A DNA stretch of 13,639 nt from an uncultured Blastococcus sp. GTDB taxonomy: Bacteria; Actinomycetota; Actinomycetes; Mycobacteriales; Antricoccaceae. The notes under the pieces are model-generated. The model made no database searches. It was not told the origin of the DNA and saw only the letters and a list, made by a program, of their open reading frames with translations. This document shows positions 1 through 7,159 of this stretch, piece by piece; positions within the stretch are counted from its first letter, which is position 1, and every line of letters begins with the position of its first letter. The position numbers were made by a program, and so were the translations under genes. Where the stretch lies: positions 1-13,639 of the forward strand of contig CAMIGT010000005.1 in the NCBI GenBank assembly GCA_946221975.1, given 5' to 3'.

Positions 1-501
1 GCCTTCCAGGAGGCGCGCCTGCTGCCCTGGCGGACCGTACGCCGAAACATCGAACTTGGCCTGCCACGACGGGGAAATCCCACCGTCGTCGACCGTCTTC
101 TCGAGCTGGTCGGGCTCGAGGGTTTCGCGTCCCACCGCCCTCGCGAGATCTCCGGCGGCATGGCCCAGCGTGTCTCGCTCGCGCGTGCCCTGGCGCGCCG
201 ACCCGGCGTGCTCCTGCTCGACGAGCCCTTCGGCGCACTCGATGCACTGACACGCTTGAAGATGCAGTCGCTGCTGCGCGATCTGCACCGCGCCGCGCCG
301 TCGACCGTCGTCATGGTCACCCACGACGTCAGTGAGGCGATCACGCTCGCCGACACCATCCTCGTGCTCGGCAATGAAGGCTCCGGGCCGTCGCGGATCG
401 TCCGCACGGCGTACGTCGACGAGTCGTTGCGTTCCGACCCGGTCGCGGTCAACGCGCTGCACGGCGAGCTGCTCGCCTGTCTCGGCGTCCGCGAACCGTA
501 G
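1..501 (+). CDS. ABC transporter ATP-binding protein, nitrate/sulfonate/taurine type (5' truncated by window)
   Basis: This is the C-terminal 166 residues of an ABC ATPase that powers import together with the binding protein and permease that follow. The window opens inside the Q-loop ([10 protein letters not shown]). The ABC signature SGGMAQR, Walker [12 protein letters not shown] with its D-loop, and the switch histidine in MVTHDVSEA follow in the correct order; only Walker A lies outside the window. The FQE.RLLPW and SGGMAQR variants are characteristic of the SsuB/TauB/NrtD branch. The reading frame is open from base 1 to the TAG at 499-501. The binding-protein start is 78 bases downstream, so the three genes probably share a transcript. 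The substrate cannot be read from an ATPase; the sulfonate assignment rests on family resemblance and on the neighbours. Confidence 0.95.
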   Translation, partial: AFQEARLLPWRTVRRNIELGLPRRGNPTVVDRLLELVGLEGFASHRPREISGGMAQRVSLARALARRPGVLLLDEPFGALDALTRLKMQSLLRDLHRAAPSTVVMVTHDVSEAITLADTILVLGNEGSGPSRIVRTAYVDESLRSDPVAVNALHGELLACLGVREP

Positions 502-529
502 TCCGCTCCTGTCCCCTTCTGCTTGCTCG

Positions 530-551
530 GCACCGGGAGTCTGCCCGGCGC
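530..551 (+). other. Stem-loop between ATPase and binding-protein genes
   Basis: The arms gcaccggg (530-537) and cccggcgc (544-551) pair at 7 of 8 positions around a six-base loop. No T-run follows, so it is not a classical intrinsic terminator. It lies between the ATPase stop and the ribosome binding site of the binding-protein gene. There it could stabilise the downstream message, which commonly has to be expressed in excess of the membrane components. That role is inference. Confidence 0.35.
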
Positions 552-579
552 TTCACTCCAACCGCTAGGAATCCCACTT

Positions 580-1611
580 ATGTCTGTCATCCCCCGCCGT
601 CGTGCGCTGCGCAACACGGTCGCCGGCGTACTCTCCCTCGCTCTCGTCACGCTGGCCGGCGGATGCGTCGCCGGTGAGTCGAGCGCCGAGGAAGGGTCGT
701 CGTCGACCGTCACGATCGACTTCGCGACGTACAACCCGATCAGCCTGGTACTGAAGGAAAAAGGCTGGCTTGACGATGCTCTCGCAGAGCAGGATGTCAC
801 GCTCGAATGGGTGCAGTCGGCTGGTTCGAACAAGGCCAACGAGGCACTGCGCTCGGGCGCGATCCAGGTCGGCTCGACCGCCGGATCGGCCGCGCTGCTG
901 GCCCGCTCGAACGGCTCGCCGATCAAGACGATCGACATCTACTCCCAGCCGGAGTGGTCCGCGCTCGTGACGACCTCCGGATCAGCGATCACCTCCGTCG
1001 CCGACCTCAAGGGCAAGCAGGTCGCAGCGACCAAGGGCACCGACCCCTACTTCTTCCTCGTGCAGGCACTCGCCACCGAGGGGCTGACGACCAGCGACAT
1101 CACGGTGCAGAACCTGCAGCACGCCGACGGTTGGGCCGCGCTCCAGAACGGTTCGGTGGACGCCTGGGCCGGGCTCGACCCGATCATGGGCAATGCCGAA
1201 ACCGCTGGTGCCACGCTGTTCTATCGCAACGTCGACTTCAATACCTACGGTTTCCTCAACGCCACCGAAGACTTCCTCGAGTCACAGCCCGAGGTTGCGC
1301 AGACGATCGTGAACGCCTACGAGGCGGGCCGTGAGTGGGCTCTGGCCAACCCGGAGGAGACCGCACAGATCCTCGCTGATGCGGCCGGAATCGACCTTGC
1401 CGTCGCGACGACCGTCATCACCGAACGTTCCAACCTCGACGTCGAGTCCGTGCCGGGTGAGGCACAGATCGGCGTACTCGAGAAGATCGGTCCCACGTTC
1501 GTCGAGCTCGGTGACGTCACCGACCAGGAAAAGGTCGACAAGGCGCTCGACTCGCTGCTCGAGCCGAAGTACGCCGAAGAGGCCGACCCGTCGGCGGTGT
1601 CGACCGGATGA
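580..1611 (+). CDS. ABC transporter substrate-binding lipoprotein, aliphatic sulfonate/taurine-like
   Basis: Extracytoplasmic binding protein of 343 residues that should capture a small anionic solute outside the membrane and pass it to the permease. The N-terminus has an arginine-rich n-region (IPRRRALR), a hydrophobic core and a lipobox-like LAGGC with Cys29 as the lipid attachment site. The mature part has the SsuA/TauA pattern: TIDFATYNP near the start, the LRSGAIQVGSTAGSAAL loop, VADLKGKQVAATKGT and the QNGSVDAWAGLDP hinge segment. An in-frame TTG at 523 would add 19 residues, but ATG 580 is preferred: it is preceded by AGGA at 567-570 and gives a proper signal peptide. The stop overlaps the permease start as ATGA. 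Alternative substrates (nitrate, nitrilotriacetate, riboflavin or thiamine precursors) cannot be excluded. Confidence 0.92.
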   Translation: MSVIPRRRALRNTVAGVLSLALVTLAGGCVAGESSAEEGSSSTVTIDFATYNPISLVLKEKGWLDDALAEQDVTLEWVQSAGSNKANEALRSGAIQVGSTAGSAALLARSNGSPIKTIDIYSQPEWSALVTTSGSAITSVADLKGKQVAATKGTDPYFFLVQALATEGLTTSDITVQNLQHADGWAALQNGSVDAWAGLDPIMGNAETAGATLFYRNVDFNTYGFLNATEDFLESQPEVAQTIVNAYEAGREWALANPEETAQILADAAGIDLAVATTVITERSNLDVESVPGEAQIGVLEKIGPTFVELGDVTDQEKVDKALDSLLEPKYAEEADPSAVSTG

Positions 1612-2429
1612 GCACGCCCACGAAGCGCACTTCGGCTGCGCCGCAGGGGATCTCGTCGGCAGGGCGCTGGTACGAGCGGCGTTCGGCCCGCATCGCGCTC
1701 GGTGCCGTCGTACCGCTGATCTTGCTCACTGCCTGGCAGATCACCACCAGCGCTGGGATCTTCACCTCGGTGCAGCTGCCCTCGCCCGGCTCCGTCATCG
1801 ACGCCGGTGTCGAGCTGCTGCAACGCGGCGAGCTGCTCAGGCACATCGCGATCAGCGTGCAGCGCGTGCTCATCGGTTTCGCGATCGGTGGCTTGCTCGG
1901 GCTGCTCGTCGGCGCGCTGGTCGGCCTGTCACCGCTCGCCTCGGCGCTGCTCGGCCCGGTCATCGGCGCGATCCGCGCGGTGCCGTCATTGGCATGGGTG
2001 CCGCTGCTGGTGCTGTGGATGAAGATCGGCGAGGAGTCGAAGGTCACGCTGATCGCCATCGGCGCGTTCTTCCCGGTCTTCACCACCGTCGCGGCCGCGC
2101 TGCAGCACGTCGACCGCAGCCTCGTCGAGGCAGCGCGGGCGTTCGGGCTGCGTGGCGTACGCCTCCTCACCCAGGTCCAGCTACCTGCGGTGATACCGGC
2201 AATCTTCAGTGGCGCACGCCTTGCGCTGGCGCAGGCCTGGCTGTTCCTGGTCGCTGCCGAGCTCATCGCATCGTCGATGGGTCTGGGATTCTTGCTCACC
2301 GACTCGCAGAACAACGGCCGCACTGACCGGCTGCTGCTGGCGATCGTGCTGCTCGCCGTACTCGGCAAGCTCACCGACGCGCTACTCGGGCTCGTGGAGA
2401 GATGGGCGGCCCGCCGCTGGGGCGGATGA
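1608..2429 (+). CDS. ABC transporter permease, SsuC/TauC type
   Basis: Inner-membrane permease of 273 residues, the usual size for the family. The first membrane span is around residues 29-46, followed by hydrophobic segments near 83-110, 113-135, 143-165, 205-225 and 240-262. The cytoplasmic EAA loop that docks on the ATPase starts at Glu174 (EAARAFGLRG and onward to the conserved Leu-Pro). The ATG overlaps the binding-protein TGA by four bases (ATGA, 1608-1611), a sign of translational coupling. Together with the ATPase and lipoprotein it makes a complete importer. A 57-base gap leads to mftD on the same strand. Confidence 0.94.
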   Translation: MSTPTKRTSAAPQGISSAGRWYERRSARIALGAVVPLILLTAWQITTSAGIFTSVQLPSPGSVIDAGVELLQRGELLRHIAISVQRVLIGFAIGGLLGLLVGALVGLSPLASALLGPVIGAIRAVPSLAWVPLLVLWMKIGEESKVTLIAIGAFFPVFTTVAAALQHVDRSLVEAARAFGLRGVRLLTQVQLPAVIPAIFSGARLALAQAWLFLVAAELIASSMGLGFLLTDSQNNGRTDRLLLAIVLLAVLGKLTDALLGLVERWAARRWGG

Positions 2430-2486
2430 CCCTCGGTAATGTGAGCAGACCGGGCCGTGCCCGATCCGCGACCGAGGGAGAAGATC

Positions 2487-3707
2487 ATGCCGAAGCCTGA
2501 GTGGCTACAGAACCCGTGGCGGCAGAACCCGTGGTTTGAGTCGGTGGCCGTCGCTCAGGAACGTGCCCGCAAGCGGTTGCCAAAGCCGGTGTACGGCGCG
2601 CTCGTCGCCGGGTCGGAGCGCGGCCAGACGATCGAGGCCAACGAAGACGCGTTTGCCGCGATCGGCCTGGCGCCGCACGTCGTCGGCCAGCACCCGGAGC
2701 GGGTCCTCAGCACCACGGTCTTCGGCCAGGATGTCTCGCTGCCGGTCCTGATCAGCCCGACCGGAGTGCAGGCGGTGCACCCCGAGGGTGAGGTCGCGGT
2801 CGCGCGTGCCGCCGCGGCACGCGGCACGATCATGGGGCTGTCCAACTTCGCCTCGCGTTCGGTAGAAGACGTGACCGCGACCGGTGCCAACACCTTCTTC
2901 CAGATGTACTGGACCGGCGACCGCGACACGATGATCCAGCGCATGCAGCGCGCCCACGCCGCCGGCGTCAAGGGCCTGATCGCGACCCTCGACTGGTCGT
3001 TCTCCATGGGCCGCGACTGGGGCAGCCCGGAGATCCCCGAGAAGGTCGACGTCAAGACCGCCGTGCGAATGGCGCCGCAGGTCATCACGAAGCCGAAATG
3101 GCTGTGGGCGTTTGGCAGCACGGGCAAGATCCCGGATCTCACCGCGCCGAACCTCGCGCCGCCCGGCGGCCCCGCGCCGACGTTCTTCGGCGCCTACTAC
3201 GAGTGGATGACCACTCCCCCTCCGTCGTGGGAGGACGTGGCGTGGATGCGCGAGCAGTGGGCACAGATCAGCGGTACGCCGTTCGTGCTGAAGGGTGTCG
3301 GTCGCGTCGATGACGCGCAGCGGGCCGTTGATGCTGGTGTCGCTGGGATCTCGGTGTCCAACCACGGCGGCAACAACCTCGACGGGACGCCGGCCGCGAT
3401 CCGCATGGTCGCGCCGATCGCCGCGAAGGTCGGCGACCAGATCGATGTCGTCATGGACGGCGGCGTACGCCGCGGCTCGGACGTCGTCAAGGCGCTCGCG
3501 CTCGGCGCCAAGGCCGTGATGATCGGTCGCGCCTACCTGTGGGGGCTCGCGGCGAACGGGCAGGCTGGCGTGGAGAACGTCCTCGACATTATGTCCGGTG
3601 GCATCGACTCGGCGCTGCGTGGGCTGGCCCTCGGCTCGGTGCACGATCTGCGCGAAGAGCACCTGTTGGTCCCGGAGGGGTTCCACCGCGCGCTTGGTGC
3701 CTCGTAG
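2487..3707 (+). CDS. mftD: Premycofactocin synthase MftD, FMN-dependent alpha-hydroxy-acid-dehydrogenase family
   Basis: FMN enzyme of 406 residues. In the mycofactocin pathway MftD oxidatively deaminates the released Val-Tyr-derived lactam AHDP to the redox-active alpha-keto amide premycofactocin. The TIM-barrel flavin motifs are visible: PTGVQAV at 91-97, Lys269 in VLKGV, the catalytic-base His293 in SNHGG, DGGVRRGSD at 324-332 and GRAYLWGL at 347-354. The loop reads HGGNNLDG where lactate and glycolate oxidases have HGGRQLDG; that loss of the substrate-binding Arg is shared with Rv0694 of M. tuberculosis, and the match to Rv0694 as I recall it runs the full length. ATG 2487 is preferred over GTG/ATG choices upstream because GAGGGAGAAG (2474-2483) precedes it. 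No mftE follows; mftF starts 27 bases after the stop. Confidence 0.93.
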   Translation: MPKPEWLQNPWRQNPWFESVAVAQERARKRLPKPVYGALVAGSERGQTIEANEDAFAAIGLAPHVVGQHPERVLSTTVFGQDVSLPVLISPTGVQAVHPEGEVAVARAAAARGTIMGLSNFASRSVEDVTATGANTFFQMYWTGDRDTMIQRMQRAHAAGVKGLIATLDWSFSMGRDWGSPEIPEKVDVKTAVRMAPQVITKPKWLWAFGSTGKIPDLTAPNLAPPGGPAPTFFGAYYEWMTTPPPSWEDVAWMREQWAQISGTPFVLKGVGRVDDAQRAVDAGVAGISVSNHGGNNLDGTPAAIRMVAPIAAKVGDQIDVVMDGGVRRGSDVVKALALGAKAVMIGRAYLWGLAANGQAGVENVLDIMSGGIDSALRGLALGSVHDLREEHLLVPEGFHRALGAS

Positions 3708-3734
3708 CTTCCCTGACATATTGGCGATCTTTCG

Positions 3735-5120
3735 GTGAGCACGTCGCGGCGCCTGCCGGACGGTTTCGTGGTGCGGCTGCGCCCCGACGTACGCCATCCC
3801 TCGCCTTCGGTATTGCTCGGCGGAGCGCCGCTGCGCGTGCTGCGCTTGCGGCCGGCGGCGCTGCAGCTGTTTTCCGGTGACCGGCTGACCGTTCGTGACG
3901 CGGTCACCGACCGGCTCGCGTCTCGGCTGCTTGATGCCAACCTCGCCGACCCCGTCGTTGAGGTCTTCGGGGTCGATGCGTCTGAGCTGACGGTGGTCAT
4001 CCCGGTGCGCGATCGACCCGCGCAGCTCGCCCGCGCGCTGGTCTCGCTCCGCGGGCTTACGTGCATCGTCGTCGACGACGCATCGGTCGACTCTGCCGCT
4101 ATTGCTGAGGTTTCCGCGGCATACAGCGCCTCCGTGGTCGTGTTGCCGCACAACGTCGGTCCGGCTGGTGCGCGCAATGCGGGTCTGGCACGGGTCGCCA
4201 CGCCGTACGTCGCGTTCGTCGACTCCGACGTCGCCGTGTCGCCGGAGGCGTTGCTGAGGCTGACTCGGCACTTCGCCGACCCTCAGGTCGCCCTCGTCGG
4301 GCCCCTGGTCCGCGCGCGGTCACTTTCGGATTCCCCACGGTGGTTCGAGCGATATGACGAGATCGCGTCCTCGTTGTCGCGCGGCGCGGTTGGCGGGTCG
4401 GTGCGGCCGGGGACGGCTTTGGGCTGGTTGCCGAGTGCATGTCTGGTGGGACGGACCGGCGTACTCGCCGACCTGCCGTTTGCCGCCGAGATGCGCGTGG
4501 GTGAGGACGTCGACCTCGTGTGGCGGCTGGTGGATGCCGGTTACGTCGTACGGTATGACCCGTCGCAGTCGGCCGAGCACGACACCCGCGAGACGCTTGG
4601 GGCGTGGCTGCGGCAGAACTTCAGCTATGGCACGAGCGCGGCCGACCTCGCTGCGCGGCACGGCGCCAAGGGCGCACCCGCGGTGATGTCGGTGTCGATG
4701 GCCCTTGCTGCCGGCGCGCTGTTGTTACGTCGGCGCTGGTCGGCGCCGCTCGCGGCGGCGGCAGCTGCGGCGAGCGGTCGCCGGGTTGCGCAGACTCTGC
4801 CGGATCTTCCTCGACGCCCAGCTCTCTTGGCGCGCCTGGTGGCTCGTGGCCTCGGGTGGGCGCTGCGCCAGCAGTCTGGTCTGTTGCTGCGGCACTGGTG
4901 GCCGCTGGCGTTGGTCGGCGCGGTGGTCAGCCGCTCAGTGCGGCGAGCGCTCGTCTCCGCGCTGGTCATCGACTACGTGGTGTGGCGCGCGGAGCACGGG
5001 CGGGCGCCGTACTCGCCGCTCGCGCGACGGTTAGACGACCTGGCTTATGGCGCCGGGCTGTGGACGGGAGCGTGGCGGCGCCGGTCGGTCGCCAGCCTGC
5101 TCCCCCGCCGGCCCGGGTAG
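3735..5120 (+). CDS. mftF: Mycofactocin glycosyltransferase MftF
   Basis: GT2-family transferase of 461 residues (about 470 in M. tuberculosis Rv0696). MftF adds a chain of beta-1,4-linked glucose to premycofactocin. An N-terminal 80-residue MftF-specific part (RLPDGF, LLGGAPLRVLRL) precedes the GT-A domain. That domain has TVVIPVR at 86-92, the nucleotide-sugar Asp pair DDAS at 114-117, the DSD metal motif at 163-165 and the acceptor-side GEDVDLVWRL at 256-265. Hydrophobic stretches near 317-345 and 380-420 suggest membrane association. The C-terminus carries the family hallmark DDLAYGAGLW. The start is a GTG with no strong Shine-Dalgarno; the close spacing to mftD suggests coupled expression. 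A long inverted repeat begins three bases after the stop. Confidence 0.92.
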   Translation: MSTSRRLPDGFVVRLRPDVRHPSPSVLLGGAPLRVLRLRPAALQLFSGDRLTVRDAVTDRLASRLLDANLADPVVEVFGVDASELTVVIPVRDRPAQLARALVSLRGLTCIVVDDASVDSAAIAEVSAAYSASVVVLPHNVGPAGARNAGLARVATPYVAFVDSDVAVSPEALLRLTRHFADPQVALVGPLVRARSLSDSPRWFERYDEIASSLSRGAVGGSVRPGTALGWLPSACLVGRTGVLADLPFAAEMRVGEDVDLVWRLVDAGYVVRYDPSQSAEHDTRETLGAWLRQNFSYGTSAADLAARHGAKGAPAVMSVSMALAAGALLLRRRWSAPLAAAAAAASGRRVAQTLPDLPRRPALLARLVARGLGWALRQQSGLLLRHWWPLALVGAVVSRSVRRALVSALVIDYVVWRAEHGRAPYSPLARRLDDLAYGAGLWTGAWRRRSVASLLPRRPG

Positions 5121-5123
5121 CCG

Positions 5124-5192
5124 CCGAATTGGACGAGAGCGGGAGGCTCACGGCGTATATCGACGCCAGTACCCCGCTCTCGTCCATTTCGG
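5124..5192. terminator. Long inverted repeat between convergent mftF and fgd, candidate bidirectional terminator
   Basis: The left arm 5124-5143 (ccgaattggacgagagcggg) and right arm 5173-5192 are complementary over 20 positions with a single mismatch. The 29-base loop holds a second small stem, ggcgt (5152-5156) with acgcc (5163-5167), making a two-tier structure. The element fills the whole space between the two convergent stop codons and ends one base before the fgd stop. The short A/T run (aatt and attt) at the stem base suits termination in both directions. It could also be a copy of a dispersed palindromic repeat. Confidence 0.7.
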
Positions 5193-6197
5193 TCAGGATT
5201 CGGCGCGCAGGCGGGGCACGACGTCCTCGGTGAACTGGGTCAGGAACCGCTCCTGGTCGTGGCCGGGTCCGTGGAAGATCAGGTGGTCGAAGCCGGCGTC
5301 GATGTAAGGCTGCAGACCGGCCATCGCCTCGTCCGGACTCGATGCGACGATCCAGCGCTTGGCGACCTGCTCGATCGGCAGCTCGTCGGCGAGCCGCTCC
5401 ATCTCCTGCGCCGAGCTGACCGAGTGCTTCTGCTCCGCAGTGAGCGACAGCGGTGCCCAGAAGCGGGTATTTTCCAGCGCCTGCTGGGGATCTCGGTCGT
5501 AGGAGATCTTGACCTCGAGCAGGCGCGCGACAGTCGGCACGGGCTTGCCGGCGGCTTCTTCGCCTTCGGCGACCGCCGGCAGCAGCTTGTCGGTGTAGAG
5601 ATCCATGCCCTTGCCGGACGTGCAGATCATCCCGTCGCCCATGCGTCCGGCGTACTTGGCGACGACAGGTCCGCCCGCCGCGACGTAGACCGGAACCTCA
5701 ACCTCGGGACGGTCGTAGATCGACGCCCCGACGAGCTGGTAGTAGTCGCCTTCGAAATCGACGTCGTCTTCACTCCAGAGCTTGCGCATCAGCCGCACCG
5801 CCTCACGCAGCCGGGCAAAGCGTTCCTTGAAGTCCGGCCACTCCATGCCGGAGACCGCGATCTCGTTGAGCGCCTCGCCGGTGCCGACGCCGAGGATGAC
5901 GCGGTTGTCGGTCAGCAGCGCCATCGTGGCGAACGTCTGCGCGACGACGGCGGGGTTGTAGCGGTACGTCGGAGTCGTCACGCTGGTGCCGATCTTCACC
6001 CGATCGGTCCGCTCGCCGACGGCCGCCATCCAGGTGTACGCCGACGGAGCGTGCCCGCCCTCGTGCCGCCACGGCAGGAAGTGATCCGAGGCCCAGACGC
6101 TGTCGAGTCCGAGCTCCTCGGCGCGTACGGCGTACTCGACGAGGTCCCGCGGCCCAAACTGCTCAGCCGATGCCTTGTATCCCAGTGTCAACGCCAT
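5193..6197 (-). CDS. fgd: F420-dependent glucose-6-phosphate dehydrogenase
   Basis: Enzyme of 334 residues in the luciferase-like (LLM) TIM-barrel family. It oxidises glucose-6-phosphate to 6-phosphogluconolactone and reduces coenzyme F420, supplying F420H2 in the cytoplasm. Resemblance to M. tuberculosis Fgd1 (Rv0407) is extensive: [10 protein letters not shown] at the start, [54 protein letters not shown] matched by [14 protein letters not shown] here, and [12 protein letters not shown]. The active-site Asp38, His39, Trp43 and the Glu of GTGEALNE are present, as is the phosphate-binding Lys-His of TAEQKHS. The ATG is preceded on the minus strand by GAGGAG. The gene converges on mftF with an inverted repeat between them. 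Co-occurrence of F420 and mycofactocin enzymes is typical of actinomycetes. Confidence 0.95.
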   Translation of the reverse strand: MALTLGYKASAEQFGPRDLVEYAVRAEELGLDSVWASDHFLPWRHEGGHAPSAYTWMAAVGERTDRVKIGTSVTTPTYRYNPAVVAQTFATMALLTDNRVILGVGTGEALNEIAVSGMEWPDFKERFARLREAVRLMRKLWSEDDVDFEGDYYQLVGASIYDRPEVEVPVYVAAGGPVVAKYAGRMGDGMICTSGKGMDLYTDKLLPAVAEGEEAAGKPVPTVARLLEVKISYDRDPQQALENTRFWAPLSLTAEQKHSVSSAQEMERLADELPIEQVAKRWIVASSPDEAMAGLQPYIDAGFDHLIFHGPGHDQERFLTQFTEDVVPRLRAES

Positions 6198-6567
6198 GCC
6201 TACTCCTCGCGTGGTTTCCTCGGGCTAGATCGTGGATCCGCAGCTCCAAACTATCGCGGCCCGGTCCAGTACATAGATCACGTCGCCCGCGCTGGCCCGG
6301 CGACACGAAAGAACACTCAATGAAGCCCCAAATCCCTCCAATGTTGGATCGCTCGTATCGCGCCCGGATGCGCCGCCAGCTGTGGGCACCTGACGGCGCT
6401 CTATCACCTCTCAAAGGTGAGCCCGCAGTAGCGCTCCCCATACCCAAGACCGATCGGGCCGCACCCGCTCGCGCCAAGAAGGTTCAGTGCGGAGGCTAAG
6501 CTGGCCGCAGAGGACCGCCTGTATCGAAGTCGATGCGTGAAGCGAGTCGAGCTGCAAGGAGAAGACC
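6198..6567. other. Intergenic stretch of 370 bases, no convincing gene
   Basis: This holds the fgd promoter region (minus strand) and the leader of the DUF262 fragment (+ strand). AAGGAG at 6556-6561 is the ribosome binding site of the fragment's GTG start. A 59-codon frame opens at ATG 6320 and closes at 6499; its product is basic and proline-rich with no motif I recognise, and only GAAAGAA precedes it, so I do not call it a gene. I see no repeat, tRNA or clear terminator in the stretch. Confidence 0.5.
6320..6499 (+). CDS. Possible small hypothetical protein (weak)
   Basis: A frame of 59 residues beginning MKPQIPPMLDRSYRARMRRQ. It has many Arg, Lys and Pro residues, no hydrophobic segment and no motif I recognise. 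Support is poor: the only upstream purine-rich stretch is GAAAGAA, and a longer antisense frame overlaps it. It lies just before the DUF262 remnant and could be part of the same decayed accessory segment. It is listed so that it can be tested, not because I think it is likely to be a gene. Confidence 0.15.
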   Translation: MKPQIPPMLDRSYRARMRRQLWAPDGALSPLKGEPAVALPIPKTDRAAPARAKKVQCGG

Positions 6568-6795
6568 GTGGCCGATGCCCCGACCGTGACCGGCCTTGAG
6601 CGCGAGCTTGAGGCCGCCCGTCGTACCATCTCGACCGATAGTTATCCGATGAGCATCGGGGAACTGACCAATATGTATCGGGACGGCGAGCTCATCATCC
6701 GCCCAGAGTTTCAGCGTCTTTTCCGTTGGGACCAAGAACAAAAGTCACGACTTATCGAGAGCATTCTACTCGGCATTCCGAGGATTTTGCGATGA
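6568..6795 (+). pseudogene. DUF262 (GmrSD/ParB-like) gene fragment, N-terminal 75 residues only
   Basis: The gene starts with GTG behind a strong AAGGAG (6556-6561) and gives a normal DUF262 N-terminus: SYPMSIGELTNMYRDGELII, then RPEFQRLFRWDQEQKSRLIE, then SILLGIP. Intact members continue with a Leu-Pro-x-hydrophobic strand and the DGQQR-type catalytic motif, and are several hundred residues long. Here the family match ends at Gly-Ile-Pro (residues 69-71), four unrelated residues follow, and a TGA ends the frame. Everything needed for NTP or DNA processing is missing. DUF262 proteins act in type IV restriction (GmrS) and in two-gene cassettes with nucleases. The downstream frame switches abruptly to a HEPN domain, so a deletion joined two genes. 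Base composition is clearly less GC-rich than in the neighbours. Confidence 0.75.
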
Positions 6796-6980
6796 AATTT
6801 CATCTTATCGATTACGATCTCGTTCGTCAGCGAAACATGATCGCTCACGGAGAGTTGTTGGATTTAAATGTAGACGCATATCAGGAGACTCACGACGAGG
6901 TGAGGCAGCTACTTGTAAGCTTTACCGACCAGTTGATGAATCTCGCGGTCAGTCGCGCGTTCGAACGCAATCTGACGTAA
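6792..6980 (+). pseudogene. HEPN-nuclease gene fragment, C-terminal part (MAE_28990/MAE_18760-like)
   Basis: The frame gives 62 residues from ATG 6792. It contains LVRQRNMIAHGELL, with the HEPN ribonuclease motif R-x4-H (Arg14, Asn15, His19), followed by a helical tail ending in VSRAFERNLT. The pattern matches the last third of MAE_28990/MAE_18760-type HEPN proteins, so the N-terminal helices, probably more than 100 residues, are missing. The family match can be followed upstream in the same frame to about base 6780, beyond which it overlaps the DUF262 frame. ATG 6792 happens to overlap the DUF262 stop as ATGA, so the fragment could still be translated. The pairing with DUF262 suggests both came from one defence-type cassette. 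A single HEPN half without its dimer and sensing parts is probably inactive. Confidence 0.65.
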
Positions 6981-7159
6981 ATCGTAGAGGGCGGTGGCGG
7001 GCCCGAGTAGGCGACCCTGAGCCGGCGGACCACGTTCAGGCCGAAGGTGGTCGCGCCACTGCTCTGCGGTAATCATCTCTCCAGTCGTGCCCAGGAAATG
7101 ACAAGTACGGGCGCTCGATCGACAAACCGGAAGGATGCGGTCGTACGGGCCTCGTCCGG
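6981..7159. other. Non-coding stretch between HEPN remnant and tRNA 3' end
   Basis: No gene is supported here on either strand. A weak stem (gaccac/gtggtc near 7029-7051) is present without a T-run. A minus-strand frame of 55 residues (6909-7076) begins MITAEQWRDHL but has GGAGAG almost touching its ATG and runs antisense through the HEPN remnant. I searched by eye for a second copy of the tRNA 3' end that would mark an attachment site and found none. Confidence 0.4.

Noticed and set aside
523..579. TTG-initiated 19-residue extension of the substrate-binding protein
   Set aside because: ATG 580 has AGGA upstream and gives a proper lipoprotein signal; the extension would place non-signal sequence before it and run through a stem-loop.
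2505..4271. Minus-strand open frame of 588 codons across mftD and mftF
   Set aside because: It is a GC-rich shadow of two well-supported genes; the translation is Arg/His/Asp-rich with no family resemblance.
5259..6323. Plus-strand open frame opposite fgd
   Set aside because: It is antisense to a gene with near full-length family similarity and its product matches nothing.
6909..7076. Minus-strand frame of 55 residues beginning MITAEQWRDHL
   Set aside because: The start looks protein-like, but GGAGAG almost touches the ATG, the rest is low-complexity in character, and it runs antisense through the HEPN remnant.
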